Part shown: piece after piece, positions 1 to 6,314 of the stretch
How positions within the stretch are numbered: the stretch's first letter is position 1
How the letters are laid out: every line of letters starts with the position of its first letter
Virus record (IMG/VR): IMGVR_UViG_3300037141_000051
Span: 1 to 34,231 of that record
DNA: 34,231 bases
Origin: a virus
Strand: one strand, 5' to 3'
Translations under genes and position numbers: made by a program
The notes under the pieces: model-generated
The model's input: the letters and a program-made list of their open reading frames with translations, nothing else
Told to the model about the DNA's origin: nothing
Database searches by the model: none

Positions 1-1
1 A

Positions 2-73
2 GATCAAGCTGATCGCATATTTTGGGACATGGTGAATGAAGGCCGCCAGAGGGCGAAGCACGGTGAGCGATGA
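2..73 (+). CDS. C-terminal end of an unidentified gene (partial)
   Basis: An open frame runs from the left edge to a TGA at 71-73 and gives the last 23 residues, DQADRIFWDMVNEGRQRAKH plus GER. The peptide is charged and helical-looking, and I do not recognise it. The stop overlaps the next start in an ATGA junction at 70-73. That is the same coupling seen through the rest of this early cluster and supports the frame as real. The gene begins outside the window. Confidence 0.5.
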   Translation, partial: DQADRIFWDMVNEGRQRAKHGER

Positions 74-234
74 TCAAGATCGAAACCAAATGCGATCCCA
101 AGCCCATGCCGATAAGGGCCTTTGATTGGCAGGCAACCGAGGAAGATTACGAGCCCGGCTTGCCCATCGGCTACGGCGCCACAGAGGCCGAAGCTATCGA
201 AGATTTACGGCGGCAATTGGACGAGCAGTCATGA
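70..234 (+). CDS. Small conserved phage protein, 54 aa
   Basis: The ORF starts at the ATG that overlaps the preceding stop (ATGA) and ends in another ATGA overlap at 231-234. The product starts MIKIETKCDPKPMPIRAFDW and contains the segment PIGYGATEAEAIEDLRRQL. Short acidic proteins with this 'DWQA...PIGYGATEAEAI' pattern recur in early modules of alphaproteobacterial phages, as far as I recall. Their function is unknown to me. No signal peptide or membrane segment is visible. The frame is supported by position and coupling on both sides. Confidence 0.7.
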   Translation: MIKIETKCDPKPMPIRAFDWQATEEDYEPGLPIGYGATEAEAIEDLRRQLDEQS

Positions 235-311
235 TACGCGCAACCGCAGAAGCAGTAGCTCTCATGTTGTTCATTGTCGCCGTTTTGTCGATTGTCGGAG
301 CCCTCCAATGA
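231..311 (+). CDS. Tiny single-span membrane peptide, 26 aa
   Basis: The ORF from ATG 231 to TGA 309-311 encodes MIRATAEAVALMLFIVAVLS followed by IVGALQ. Almost the whole peptide is hydrophobic and could form one membrane helix. It is joined by ATGA overlaps to the genes on both sides, the main reason to believe it is translated. Early membrane micropeptides are common in phages, but nothing here indicates a specific role. It could also serve only to couple translation across the gap. Confidence 0.5.
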   Translation: MIRATAEAVALMLFIVAVLSIVGALQ

Positions 312-643
312 ACGCGCTGCCGCTGTTCGATTTTGCCCTCGCCAACCGGCTCAAGACGGACGGCATGGCCCAAGTTGCCGCCCATGCGCCGATATATTCG
401 GCATTGGCATACGCTGCGCTGGTTCGAATAGCGCGGCGGCAGCTCGTCCTTCACGCCGACGATTTAATCGCGGAACTTAACGGCCTCAAGCCGCCCCATC
501 CAAATGCCATTGGTCCATGCTGGCAGCGCGCCGTCCATGAGGGCTTGATCCAGCGCACCAATCAAGTGCGGGCCAGCCATGACCCGGTGAAGCGGGCGAG
601 GATGTGCCCGGTGTATTTCAGCCTCGTTTACAGGAGCGTGTGA
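308..643 (+). CDS. Small phage protein, possible winged-helix fold, 111 aa
   Basis: The start is ATG 308, in an ATGA overlap with the upstream stop. A longer open frame exists upstream, but it would overlap two coupled genes. The product begins MNALPLFDFALANRLKTDGM and contains a helical stretch (YSALAYAALVRIARRQLVLH) and a segment NAIGPCWQRAVHEGLIQRT. It ends in a basic tail with a conserved-looking RARMCPVYFSLV. The order 'ADDL... GPCWQRAVHEGLI... hydrophobic end' resembles a family of about 100-residue proteins found beside phage recombination and replication genes. I infer a nucleic-acid-related role, but no catalytic motif is visible. Confidence 0.65.
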   Translation: MNALPLFDFALANRLKTDGMAQVAAHAPIYSALAYAALVRIARRQLVLHADDLIAELNGLKPPHPNAIGPCWQRAVHEGLIQRTNQVRASHDPVKRARMCPVYFSLVYRSV

Positions 644-644
644 C

Positions 645-1412
645 ATGAACCAAGCTCTTATCAAGCCGGATGCCATGCAGCCCATGGCGCCAATGTCAGA
701 ATCCTCCGCTCTGATCCACATTATCGAGCGGGCGGCGCGCGATCCTTCCGTTGACCTGGATAAGCTTGAGCGCCTAATCGCCATGCGCGAGCGTGTCGAG
801 GAACGCGAAGCCTCCCGGTCGTTCGATCTGGCCATGAGCCAATGCCAAGCCAAAATGCGCCCGGTCGCCGCCGACGCCAACAACCCGCAGACCAAGAGCA
901 AATATGCATCCTATTGTGCCTTGGATAGCGTCCTGCGACCGATCTACACCGATGCCGGATTTGCTCTCAGCTTCGATACCGGGGAGGGCGCACCGGATCA
1001 GTGCGTCCGCGTCGTCTGCCGCGTATCGCAGGGAGGCCACGGGCGCAACTACCATATTGACATGCCTGCCGATGGCAAGGGCGCCAAGGGCGGCGACGTG
1101 ATGACCCGCACCCATGCGACGGGATCGGCTGTTACCTACGGGCGCCGCTACCTCCTGCAGATGATCTACAACATCAGCATAGGCGGCGGCGACGACGACG
1201 GCAATGCAGCCGGTGCCAGCGAATACATTTCCCCGGCCCAGGTCGCAGAGCTTACGAAGCTGATCGAGGATACCGGAGGCAATGTCGCCAAGTTCTGCGA
1301 ATTTGCCAAGGTCGAAAAGCTCGGAGACATCTACGCCAACCGATGGGATGCGGCCGTGATGTCGGTCAAGCGGGCCGGCGAGGCTCGGAAGTCAAGGGCG
1401 AGCCAGTCATGA
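645..1412 (+). CDS. erf: ERF-family single-strand annealing recombinase
   Basis: This 255-aa protein has the ERF architecture: a charged helical N-terminus (residues about 40-75), the segment NPQTKSKYASYCALDSVLRP, and the typical core with THATGSAVTYGRRYLLQMIY followed by a glycine/aspartate turn (GGGDDDGN). ERF proteins bind single-stranded DNA and anneal complementary strands in phage recombination. The C-terminal third, after about residue 190, looks like a separate small domain. The ATG at 645 sits just after the upstream TGA (641-643). The next gene, a YqaJ-type exonuclease, is the usual partner that makes 3' single strands for the annealer, so the pair forms a two-component recombination system. 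The family call is secure. The symbol is by family only. Confidence 0.93.
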   Translation: MNQALIKPDAMQPMAPMSESSALIHIIERAARDPSVDLDKLERLIAMRERVEEREASRSFDLAMSQCQAKMRPVAADANNPQTKSKYASYCALDSVLRPIYTDAGFALSFDTGEGAPDQCVRVVCRVSQGGHGRNYHIDMPADGKGAKGGDVMTRTHATGSAVTYGRRYLLQMIYNISIGGGDDDGNAAGASEYISPAQVAELTKLIEDTGGNVAKFCEFAKVEKLGDIYANRWDAAVMSVKRAGEARKSRASQS

Positions 1413-2053
1413 TGCAGATCATCAATTGCACCCAGGGCGAGCCCGACTGGTTCAAGGCTCGCATGGGGATTCCTACAGCGAGCGAATTTGCAACAGTCCT
1501 CGCCAAGGGGAAGGACGGCGGCGCCAGCGTGACGCGCCGAACCTACCTACTCAAACTAGCCGGCGAGATTGTGACCGAAGAACCGATGGAAAGCTACTCC
1601 AACGACAATATGAGGCGCGGTCAAATCATGGAGGATGAGGCGCGCAGCTTCTATTCGTTCGCGACCGACGCCGAGCCGCAGCGAGTTGGCTTCATCGTCA
1701 ACGGCCCCAAGGGCTGTTCCCCGGATTCCCTGCTCGGCAACGACGGGATGCTCGAGATCAAGACCAAGTTTCCGCACCTGTTGGCCGAATGCCTGTTGCG
1801 GGACAATTTCCCGCCTGAGCACAAGGCGCAATGCCAGGGCGCTCTATGGGTGGCCGATCGCGAGTGGATCGATATCGCCATTTACTGGCCGAAGATGCCG
1901 CTATTCGTGAAACGAGCGACCCGAGACGAGATTTACATCAAGACCCTTTCCGATGCCGTTGATCGGTTCAATGACGAACTGGGGGAGACGGTCGCGCGGA
2001 TCAGACAGTACGGGCGCAACCAAGAGCCCGTCAACATGCTGGCGGGTGGCTGA
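1409..2053 (+). CDS. YqaJ-family viral recombinase/exonuclease
   Basis: The ORF encodes 214 aa. It starts at ATG 1409, overlapping the ERF stop by ATGA. An immediate second ATG at 1412 is also possible. The N-terminus has the family pattern 'Q-x-E-x-D-W-F-K-A-R-M-G-I-P-T-A-S-E-F'. Metal-binding nuclease residues are visible in the PD-(D/E)XK motif: GCSPDSLLGNDGMLEIKTKF supplies the acidic residue and the E-x-K. A downstream glutamine is in HKAQCQGALWV. YqaJ proteins are 5'-3' exonucleases related to lambda Exo that feed single strands to an annealing protein, here the adjacent ERF. Length is normal for the family, and all key residues appear intact. Confidence 0.9.
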   Translation: MMQIINCTQGEPDWFKARMGIPTASEFATVLAKGKDGGASVTRRTYLLKLAGEIVTEEPMESYSNDNMRRGQIMEDEARSFYSFATDAEPQRVGFIVNGPKGCSPDSLLGNDGMLEIKTKFPHLLAECLLRDNFPPEHKAQCQGALWVADREWIDIAIYWPKMPLFVKRATRDEIYIKTLSDAVDRFNDELGETVARIRQYGRNQEPVNMLAGG

Positions 2054-2054
2054 C

Positions 2055-2567
2055 ATGGAACAAGCCGCCGCGTTCAGGGCTTGTTATTCGGATTGGCGCC
2101 TCGTTAAGACGCGATCCGTCATTCAGATAGTCCTGGAAATCCCCGTCGAGGATTCAGACCGAGCCTATCAAGTGCTCGGCGGAATGCCTGCGCCGGGTGC
2201 GGAGCGGTGGTGCGCAGTTGCAAGGCTCACCGAAGGGCGCGAGGGCTCTCACGTCCTGGGCGAGGCGGCCGGTCCTGCACAAGCTGAACCTTGTGGGGAA
2301 CAGGACCGGCCGCACAAATCCCGCAAACCCGTAGACCCTGACAAGCGTCTCTCAAATGAAGCCGGCCGCATGTGCGCAGAGATGGCGTTTCAACGTTTCC
2401 TGTTCGAGAGCGATTACACCACCATCGTCAGCGAGGAAAGCGCCGCCGCTGCGGTTCGCCTGCATTGCGGGATCACGTCGCGCGCCGAACTCGTCCCCGG
2501 AAGCGAGGGAGCCGAGCGCTGGATCGATATTCGCGGTCGATTTGGGGCATGGAAGATTGCAGCATGA
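2055..2567 (+). CDS. Phage protein of unknown function, 170 aa
   Basis: The start is ATG 2055, one base after the YqaJ stop. The end overlaps the HNH-type gene by ATGA. The N-terminal half, with FRACYSDWRLVKTRSVIQIV and YQVLGGMPAPGAERWCAVAR, resembles a conserved but unnamed protein found beside ERF/YqaJ in related phages, as far as I recall. The middle is a charged, probably unstructured linker around residues 75-100. The C-terminal third contains FQRFLFESDYTTIVSEESAA and looks helical. No catalytic motif is visible. Its place between exonuclease and HNH genes suggests a role in DNA metabolism, which is an inference. Confidence 0.7.
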   Translation: MEQAAAFRACYSDWRLVKTRSVIQIVLEIPVEDSDRAYQVLGGMPAPGAERWCAVARLTEGREGSHVLGEAAGPAQAEPCGEQDRPHKSRKPVDPDKRLSNEAGRMCAEMAFQRFLFESDYTTIVSEESAAAAVRLHCGITSRAELVPGSEGAERWIDIRGRFGAWKIAA

Positions 2568-2974
2568 CCTACCGCGCCGGCCGCATCGCGATTCCCCCGA
2601 CCGCCTTCTCGATCGAGCGGACGAAACAACGTCGCCCGCGCGTCGAGAACAAGGATCACTTGGGCTTCATCCGCTCCCTGCCATGCATGATCTGCGGAAC
2701 ACATGCGAATGTCCAGGCTGCGCATATCCGCGCCAGATCGACTCTGTACAGAAAGCGCCAAGCCGGGACAGCGGAAAAGCCGGATGATAAATGGGCCGTT
2801 CCGCTATGCGCCGAGCACCATCTTTTCGGAGACGATGCCCAGCACGATTTTAACGAACTGATCTGGTGGGCAAATCATGGAATAGACCCGTTCGGCCTTG
2901 CACTTGGATTGTTTGGTTGCCAAGGGGATGTAGAGGAAGCCGAAGGGATTATTGAGCAAGCGCGGAAGAAATGA
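2564..2974 (+). CDS. HNH-type nuclease-like protein (DUF968/Ref-like)
   Basis: The 136-aa product starts at ATG 2564, overlapping the previous stop. It carries the zinc-binding and HNH-like layout: SLPCMICGTHANVQAAHIRA (a CxxC pair followed by AAH), then KPDDKWAVPLCAEHHLFGDD, where the C-x-x-H-H matches the second half of the motif. Proteins with this 'CxxC...AHIR...DDKW.VPLC..HH' pattern are widespread in phage recombination clusters and are related to DUF968 or Ref-type HNH nucleases. They are thought to cut or process DNA intermediates. The tail EEAEGIIEQARKK is a short helix. The domain call is good, but the exact activity is not established. Confidence 0.82.
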   Translation: MTYRAGRIAIPPTAFSIERTKQRRPRVENKDHLGFIRSLPCMICGTHANVQAAHIRARSTLYRKRQAGTAEKPDDKWAVPLCAEHHLFGDDAQHDFNELIWWANHGIDPFGLALGLFGCQGDVEEAEGIIEQARKK

Positions 2975-3192
2975 GCCGCGATCTCAACAACTGGACAGGA
3001 ATCATGGACATCGGAACGATCAAATTAAAGAGCCCTTCCGGCCACAAAACCGCGATCACGGTGGCGATTGGCAGTCGTGGGTCTATCGATATCCATTTTA
3101 GCCGGACATCGGAGGGCGAGGCGCTGATCAGGCTGCCGGCCTTCACGGCAAAGCAACTGAGTGAACTATTGGCGAAAGCTGCGGCTCAATAA
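2971..3192 (+). CDS. Small phage protein, 73 aa
   Basis: The ORF is coupled by ATGA to the HNH-type gene and ends 36 bases before the convergent late module. The product has an extended, beta-rich first part (TIKLKSPSGHKTAITVAIGS) and a short helical C-terminus (FTAKQLSELLAKAAAQ). A second in-frame ATG at 3004 would shorten it by 11 residues, and the sequence does not decide between them. I recognise no family. It is the last tightly coupled gene of the early cluster. Confidence 0.6.
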   Translation: MSRDLNNWTGIMDIGTIKLKSPSGHKTAITVAIGSRGSIDIHFSRTSEGEALIRLPAFTAKQLSELLAKAAAQ

Positions 3193-3193
3193 C

Positions 3194-3220
3194 GAGGACT
3201 AAACGCGGCTCCCGCGCCTC
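3194..3220. terminator. Stem-loop at the early/late convergence (possible bidirectional terminator)
   Basis: A perfect 5-bp GC stem, cgcgg-ctc-ccgcg (3204-3216), is extended by gagg (3194-3197) pairing with cctc (3217-3220). It sits in the 36-base gap between the end of the early gene at 3192 and the end of the - strand gene at 3229. No T-run follows on either strand, so intrinsic termination is uncertain. The position is where a bidirectional terminator would be expected. Confidence 0.3.
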
Positions 3221-3228
3221 GGGGATAT

Positions 3229-3705
3229 TCAGTGGGCAAGGAGTACGACAAAATGTCCAACCACCCAAACCGCAAGAAGCCAAACGGCGAGCGCGCCGTA
3301 CTGATCACTACGATTCATCGCGGCGTGTTCTTTGGATTTGCGACCGCGACCGACGGCGCAACGATCAAACTGCGGAGCGCCCGCAACTGCCTTAGACGGC
3401 GAGCCCGACGAGCCCGTTACCGCGCCGGTAACTTTTGCATCTGGACGCCGCCGCTTCCGTCCTTCATGCGCCCTGAGTATCTTGATGCGCTGCACGCATG
3501 ACCGCATGATATAGGTCGTGCCGCCGATTTGTCCACTGTTGTTCTTGCTGGTATAGAGAACGATGGATTTTTCGTTGTCGTGGAGCACCCACCCGACCGT
3601 AGTGCAGACGCACGCTTCGGTTAGCGTTTCATCGTCTACTTGCATCCAAGCGTCGGAGCTGTGATGGTCAAGCCATTCGACCGCAACGAGATCGTTTTGA
3701 GCCAT
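3229..3705 (-). CDS. Late phage protein of unknown function, 158 aa, with read-through C-terminus
   Basis: The start is ATG 3705, just after the stop of the phosphoesterase gene at 3707. The first 75 residues (EWLDHHSSDAWMQ, CVCTTVGWVLHDNEKSIVLY, TTYIMRSCVQRIKIL) resemble a conserved short protein of rhizobial phages. Typical members, as I recall them, end soon after the 'RKIKRL' segment. Here the frame stays open for another 75 residues that are antisense to the early ORF 3253-3501. That tail ends in a hydrophobic stretch (ALAVWLLAVWVVGHFVVLLA). The N-terminal half is convincing. The C-terminal half may be an accidental extension. Confidence 0.6.
   Translation of the reverse strand: MAQNDLVAVEWLDHHSSDAWMQVDDETLTEACVCTTVGWVLHDNEKSIVLYTSKNNSGQIGGTTYIMRSCVQRIKILRAHEGRKRRRPDAKVTGAVTGSSGSPSKAVAGAPQFDRCAVGRGRKSKEHAAMNRSDQYGALAVWLLAVWVVGHFVVLLAH
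3253..3501 (+). CDS. Small early protein, possibly truncated, antisense to a late gene
   Basis: The ATG at 3253 has a good ribosome-binding site, AAGGAG at 3239-3244. A GTG at 3232 in the same frame is less likely. The N-terminal half, GERAVLITTIHRGVFFGFAT followed by IKLRSARNC, matches my memory of a short phage/bacterial family with 'RGVFFG...TLxxARNC'. After RNC the sequence becomes arginine-rich and unlike that family. It may therefore have been replaced or frameshifted. The whole ORF lies inside the oppositely oriented gene 3229-3705, so one of the two 3' ends is probably a recent read-through. Confidence 0.45.
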   Translation: MSNHPNRKKPNGERAVLITTIHRGVFFGFATATDGATIKLRSARNCLRRRARRARYRAGNFCIWTPPLPSFMRPEYLDALHA

Positions 3706-3706
3706 C

Positions 3707-4672
3707 TCACACCTGTATGATTTCGCCGCGAAACTGGACCTCGTTATCACTCCATTTTGTTACAAGCTCAGGCCAAAGCAACTGGCCGTTTTTGAACGTT
3801 AGCACCACGAAGGCAGAGACCCACGAGCGCGGGTTGTCCTCTGTATAATTCACGAACGCTTTGTGATCCGCATCGGCTACGCAGCCGCCGTCTACGCCAA
3901 AGCGCGTTCCGTTGTAGTCCGTGAACGGCGTCACCTTGGCGCTATGCAGATGGCCGGTTACCATCGTTCTGCCGGAATTGATTGTATTGTTGTGGGGCGC
4001 ATGTATGCCGCCCTTGAAACGATGTTTCACTACAACTTCATTGTTGATGAAACAGGACCAAGCCTTTTGCCAGACAGAGAAATGATCGGAGAGGTGAACG
4101 CCGTGAATTTTCGCAAATTCGGGCGCGACTGATGCGATCCGCGTCTCGAAACGCGAATCATGGTTCCCGAGCGTCCAAATCTTTCCGCAGCCGATGGGAC
4201 ATGCAGACGCTATTTCGTGCATCCGATCCTGGGCCGTCTCAAGCTCCTGAATGAGCGTTGGCCGCGACTCCCAACCGATCGGAGGATGGCGGCTGATGCT
4301 CGCTGCGTCCATAACGTCGCCATTCGCGATGACGGCCTGCGGTTTCAGCTTCTTGATGAATTGCACGAAGGCGCGGTGACACGTTGAAGGCTCGCCCGGC
4401 CAGTAGTGGAAATCAGACCCGATGATGACGTGGCCGGCTTGTATGTTCAGTTCCGCGCGGTGCGGGTATTCCTTCTTGAGCCCATGCCGCTCCGCAGCAT
4501 AAATCTGCGTCTCCAGCGGCGGTTTCAATATCTCACCTAGCCGCCTTTCAATGCCTTGGCGCCGGAAGTAGACGCTGCGGACGTTTATCTTGAGTTTCCG
4601 CGCCAATCCGTGGGCACCAAGTTGCTTGAACAGCTTTACGAACTCGGCCTCCGGGATAGTGGGTTGGGCCAT
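3707..4672 (-). CDS. Calcineurin-like metallophosphoesterase, 321 aa
   Basis: All signature motifs of the two-metal phosphoesterase fold are present: D-x-H in IIGSDFHYW (about 87-89), GD in ANGDVMD (118-119), GNHD (169-172), a histidine in VVKHRF (217) and GHLHS (240-244). These residues bind the two metal ions, so the enzyme should be active on a phosphomonoester or phosphodiester. The substrate is unknown. Residues 10-45 (FVKLFKQLGAHGLARKLKIN) look like a helix-turn-helix, so it may act near nucleic acid. I chose ATG 4672 because it overlaps the stop of a short upstream gene (TAATG). A longer open frame upstream runs through a non-coding structured region and is rejected. Confidence 0.88.
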   Translation of the reverse strand: MAQPTIPEAEFVKLFKQLGAHGLARKLKINVRSVYFRRQGIERRLGEILKPPLETQIYAAERHGLKKEYPHRAELNIQAGHVIIGSDFHYWPGEPSTCHRAFVQFIKKLKPQAVIANGDVMDAASISRHPPIGWESRPTLIQELETAQDRMHEIASACPIGCGKIWTLGNHDSRFETRIASVAPEFAKIHGVHLSDHFSVWQKAWSCFINNEVVVKHRFKGGIHAPHNNTINSGRTMVTGHLHSAKVTPFTDYNGTRFGVDGGCVADADHKAFVNYTEDNPRSWVSAFVVLTFKNGQLLWPELVTKWSDNEVQFRGEIIQV

Positions 4673-4779
4673 TACCCGTCCAGCCTCGGTGGGTGGCGCC
4701 GCCCATGCGCCTGCGCCGTCGCCGGCAGGCATAGCAATAGCGCCAGCAGAAGATGCTGCAATTGACCAGTATTGGACAT
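4672..4779 (-). CDS. Tiny secreted or signal-peptide protein, 35 aa
   Basis: ATG 4779 is preceded by AGAGGG at 5-base spacing and the ORF ends in a TAATG overlap with the phosphoesterase gene. The peptide reads MSNTGQLQHLLLALLLCLPA then TAQAHGRRHPPRLDG. It has a hydrophobic core followed by an AQA cleavage-like site and a short basic, proline-rich tail. This is what a minimal exported peptide looks like. A cysteine in LLLC could alternatively act as a lipobox. Its role is unknown. Nearby lysis genes make a spanin-like or envelope role possible, but it is much shorter than usual o-spanins. Confidence 0.5.
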   Translation of the reverse strand: MSNTGQLQHLLLALLLCLPATAQAHGRRHPPRLDG

Positions 4780-4796
4780 GGAAGCCCTCTAAGTGG

Positions 4797-4866
4797 GATG
4801 GTTGCCGGACTCGTTTCCGAGCCCGGCACACCCCGAATGGCTTGGCAGCCGCTCGGGGCGCCCATC
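4797..4866 (-). ncRNA. Candidate structured RNA: three-way junction upstream of the tiny gene
   Basis: Read on the - strand, GATGG (4862-4866) can pair with CCATC (4797-4801), closing two hairpins. The first has CCCCGA (4853-4858) pairing TCGGGG (4831-4836), with an inner GGCT/AGCC stem. The second is a 10-bp stem (4818-4827 with 4804-4813) capped by a GAAA tetraloop. A further CCAATG/CATTGG hairpin lies just 5' at about 4872-4890. The segment sits between genes ending at 4992 and starting at 4779, about 210 bases without a convincing ORF. No T-loop or CCA is present, so it is not an evident tRNA. Function is unknown: it could be a leader, a terminator-like element or a processed small RNA. 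Confidence 0.4.
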
Positions 4867-4991
4867 TCCCCAATGCCGAAAACATTGGAAAGCTCAAGCC
4901 ATGACGATGCTCGTCAGCAGCATAACCCCTCGCACTGCGCTAGGCGATGGCGTTTCACCGGATTCGCGGGCCGCCAAGTCCTGCTGACATC

Positions 4992-5345
4992 TCAGTCCGC
5001 ACGCGGTTCGACGTGGCCGCTGCCGTTACGCCAGCCGAGAACTACAAGTGCCTTACCGATGTAGATAAGTTCCTTTTGCACGCCATCGAATTTTCCAACG
5101 TTATCGGTGTGCCGTTCGCTATCCTTGATTTCGTGGCTGGATTGCCATTCCTCATTTTTTTGCTGGATGGCCGCCAACATATTCTTGTTCTGCTCATGGA
5201 ATGCGAAAATCTGTGCCGTGCGCGCCATCTCGACGGAATCGAATCTCTTTTTAATCAACTTCCATAGTCGCACGATCGCGCCAATTACGAAGGTCGCCGC
5301 AGTAGCGGCGCCTTCGATCTGGTTCCAGTCAATAGGCAGGCTCAT
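4992..5345 (-). CDS. Membrane-anchored helical protein, lysis-region (117 aa)
   Basis: The N-terminus contains one likely membrane helix at about residues 12-27 (GAATAATFVIGAIVRLW), followed by a basic segment (KLIKKRF) and a long polar helix to about residue 75 (QNKNMLAAIQQKNEEWQSS). One transmembrane anchor plus a periplasmic or cytoplasmic helix is the layout of i-spanins and several accessory lysis proteins. The gene lies three positions downstream of the holin and endolysin. I see no diagnostic motif, so the spanin idea is tentative. The start ATG 5345 is four bases after the outer-membrane protein stop. Confidence 0.6.
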   Translation of the reverse strand: MSLPIDWNQIEGAATAATFVIGAIVRLWKLIKKRFDSVEMARTAQIFAFHEQNKNMLAAIQQKNEEWQSSHEIKDSERHTDNVGKFDGVQKELIYIGKALVVLGWRNGSGHVEPRAD

Positions 5346-5349
5346 GTTC

Positions 5350-6033
5350 TCAGAGGCCGAAATGCCGATTGATCGACAGCCGGAACTCGTTGTCGCTGGT
5401 GAGGGACACCGGCGCCCCGGCGAGCGTGCCAGCCGATCCGCCCTGGTTGTAGCTGTAGTGAAAATAGTCGGCGTTCAGGGTCCAGTTGGTCGCCAGCAGC
5501 GCCTCGACGCCAGCGCCTGACCGCAGCGCCGCCTGTCCGTGCCGCTTGACCTCGCCGGCGTTGATATAGGGCGTCATCATCGACGCGAGGAACTGCGACG
5601 GCAGCGTGGGCGCAGCCGTGCCGGTCGTCGCGGCACCGAACGCGCTGGCGAGCGAATAGCCGAGCCGGGCGGTGATGCCGTAGGTCAGCTTGCTCGACAG
5701 CGAAGTGCCGGGCGGATCGTTCAGGTTCATGTCGTCCTGGATATCGGCGTAGAGGGCCGCATAAACCTGGTTGTTCCAGAACTCATAGCCGGCCTGGGTG
5801 CCGAATCCCATACCGTTCTGCGCAAGGCCGGTAAGCCCGGTCCCGATCACATCGAGGTTGCCCCCGGCATTGGCGATGAAGCCACCGACGAACAGGCCAG
5901 TACACGAGCTGATGGTGCAGGGCGCCGAGGCCGGCGCCTTGACGAATACCGGGGCGGCGGGGGTGGCAAGATTAGCCGCATGAGCGCCCAGCGAAATGCA
6001 GGCGATTGCAGCAGCGAAAAGAATACGCTTCAT
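5350..6033 (-). CDS. Omp25/RopB-like outer-membrane beta-barrel protein
   Basis: The 227-aa product starts with a clear Sec signal peptide, MKRILFAAAIACISLGAHAA. Residues from about 50 onward show alternating aromatic/glycine strands of an 8-stranded barrel: CTGLFVGGFIANAGG, FGTQAGYEFWNNQVYAALYA, KLTYGITARLGYSLA, and a closing strand ending in phenylalanine and leucine (SDNEFRLSINRHFGL). This is the layout of the Omp25/RopB family common in Hyphomicrobiales. ATG 6033 is preferred over GTG 6039 because GGAG lies eight bases upstream. A phage copy would be displayed on the infected cell, where it could mask receptors or change the surface. Family call is good; the role is inference. Confidence 0.85.
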   Translation of the reverse strand: MKRILFAAAIACISLGAHAANLATPAAPVFVKAPASAPCTISSCTGLFVGGFIANAGGNLDVIGTGLTGLAQNGMGFGTQAGYEFWNNQVYAALYADIQDDMNLNDPPGTSLSSKLTYGITARLGYSLASAFGAATTGTAAPTLPSQFLASMMTPYINAGEVKRHGQAALRSGAGVEALLATNWTLNADYFHYSYNQGGSAGTLAGAPVSLTSDNEFRLSINRHFGL

Positions 6034-6049
6034 GTTCACTTCTCCGTGG

Positions 6050-6274
6050 TTAGGACTTGGGGCCGCCGTGGTAAGCGGCGGTGGGGTCGATGACGGTCTT
6101 GGCGTCCTCGGGAACTTTCTTCATGTTCCAGTGCAGCGCCACGCCGAGAAAGATACCGACGCCGCCGGTTAGAGCAGAGGTCAGATCGTCGGTCGAAAAC
6201 CCGTACTTTGCAGCAAGCGGCGCAAGTAGTGTCACCGCAAGCGGCACGAGATTAAGCAGCTCGTCCTTGTTCAC
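6050..6274 (-). CDS. Putative holin, 74 aa, two membrane segments
   Basis: The start is GTG 6274, with GGAG upstream at suitable spacing. No ATG is available in frame nearby except far upstream. Two hydrophobic segments are visible: LVPLAVTLLAPLAAKYG (about 8-24) and LTGGVGIFLGVALHW (about 34-48), separated by a short polar turn. A charged C-terminus follows (KKVPEDAK). This is the pattern of a class II holin, which makes membrane holes that release the endolysin. The gene directly follows the endolysin gene in the transcript, which supports the call. Confidence 0.72.
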   Translation of the reverse strand: MNKDELLNLVPLAVTLLAPLAAKYGFSTDDLTSALTGGVGIFLGVALHWNMKKVPEDAKTVIDPTAAYHGGPKS

Positions 6275-6314
6275 GTCATATTCTCCATGTTGATGAAAAC
6301 GAGCCCGGCAAAGA

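Noticed and set aside
122-307. Longer start for the 111-aa gene
   Set aside because: The extension overlaps two coupled ORFs and reads as antisense-like Arg/Ser sequence.
4797-4866. tRNA gene
   Set aside because: There is no T-loop sequence, no 7-bp acceptor stem and no CCA, although three stems are present.
3707-4897. 396-aa form of the phosphoesterase
   Set aside because: The extra N-terminus runs through the structured non-coding region. The TAATG coupling favours ATG 4672.
5539-6093. Long + strand ORF across the outer-membrane protein gene
   Set aside because: It is Arg/Gly/Ala-rich, the typical look of a shadow frame opposite a GC-rich gene, with no family resemblance.
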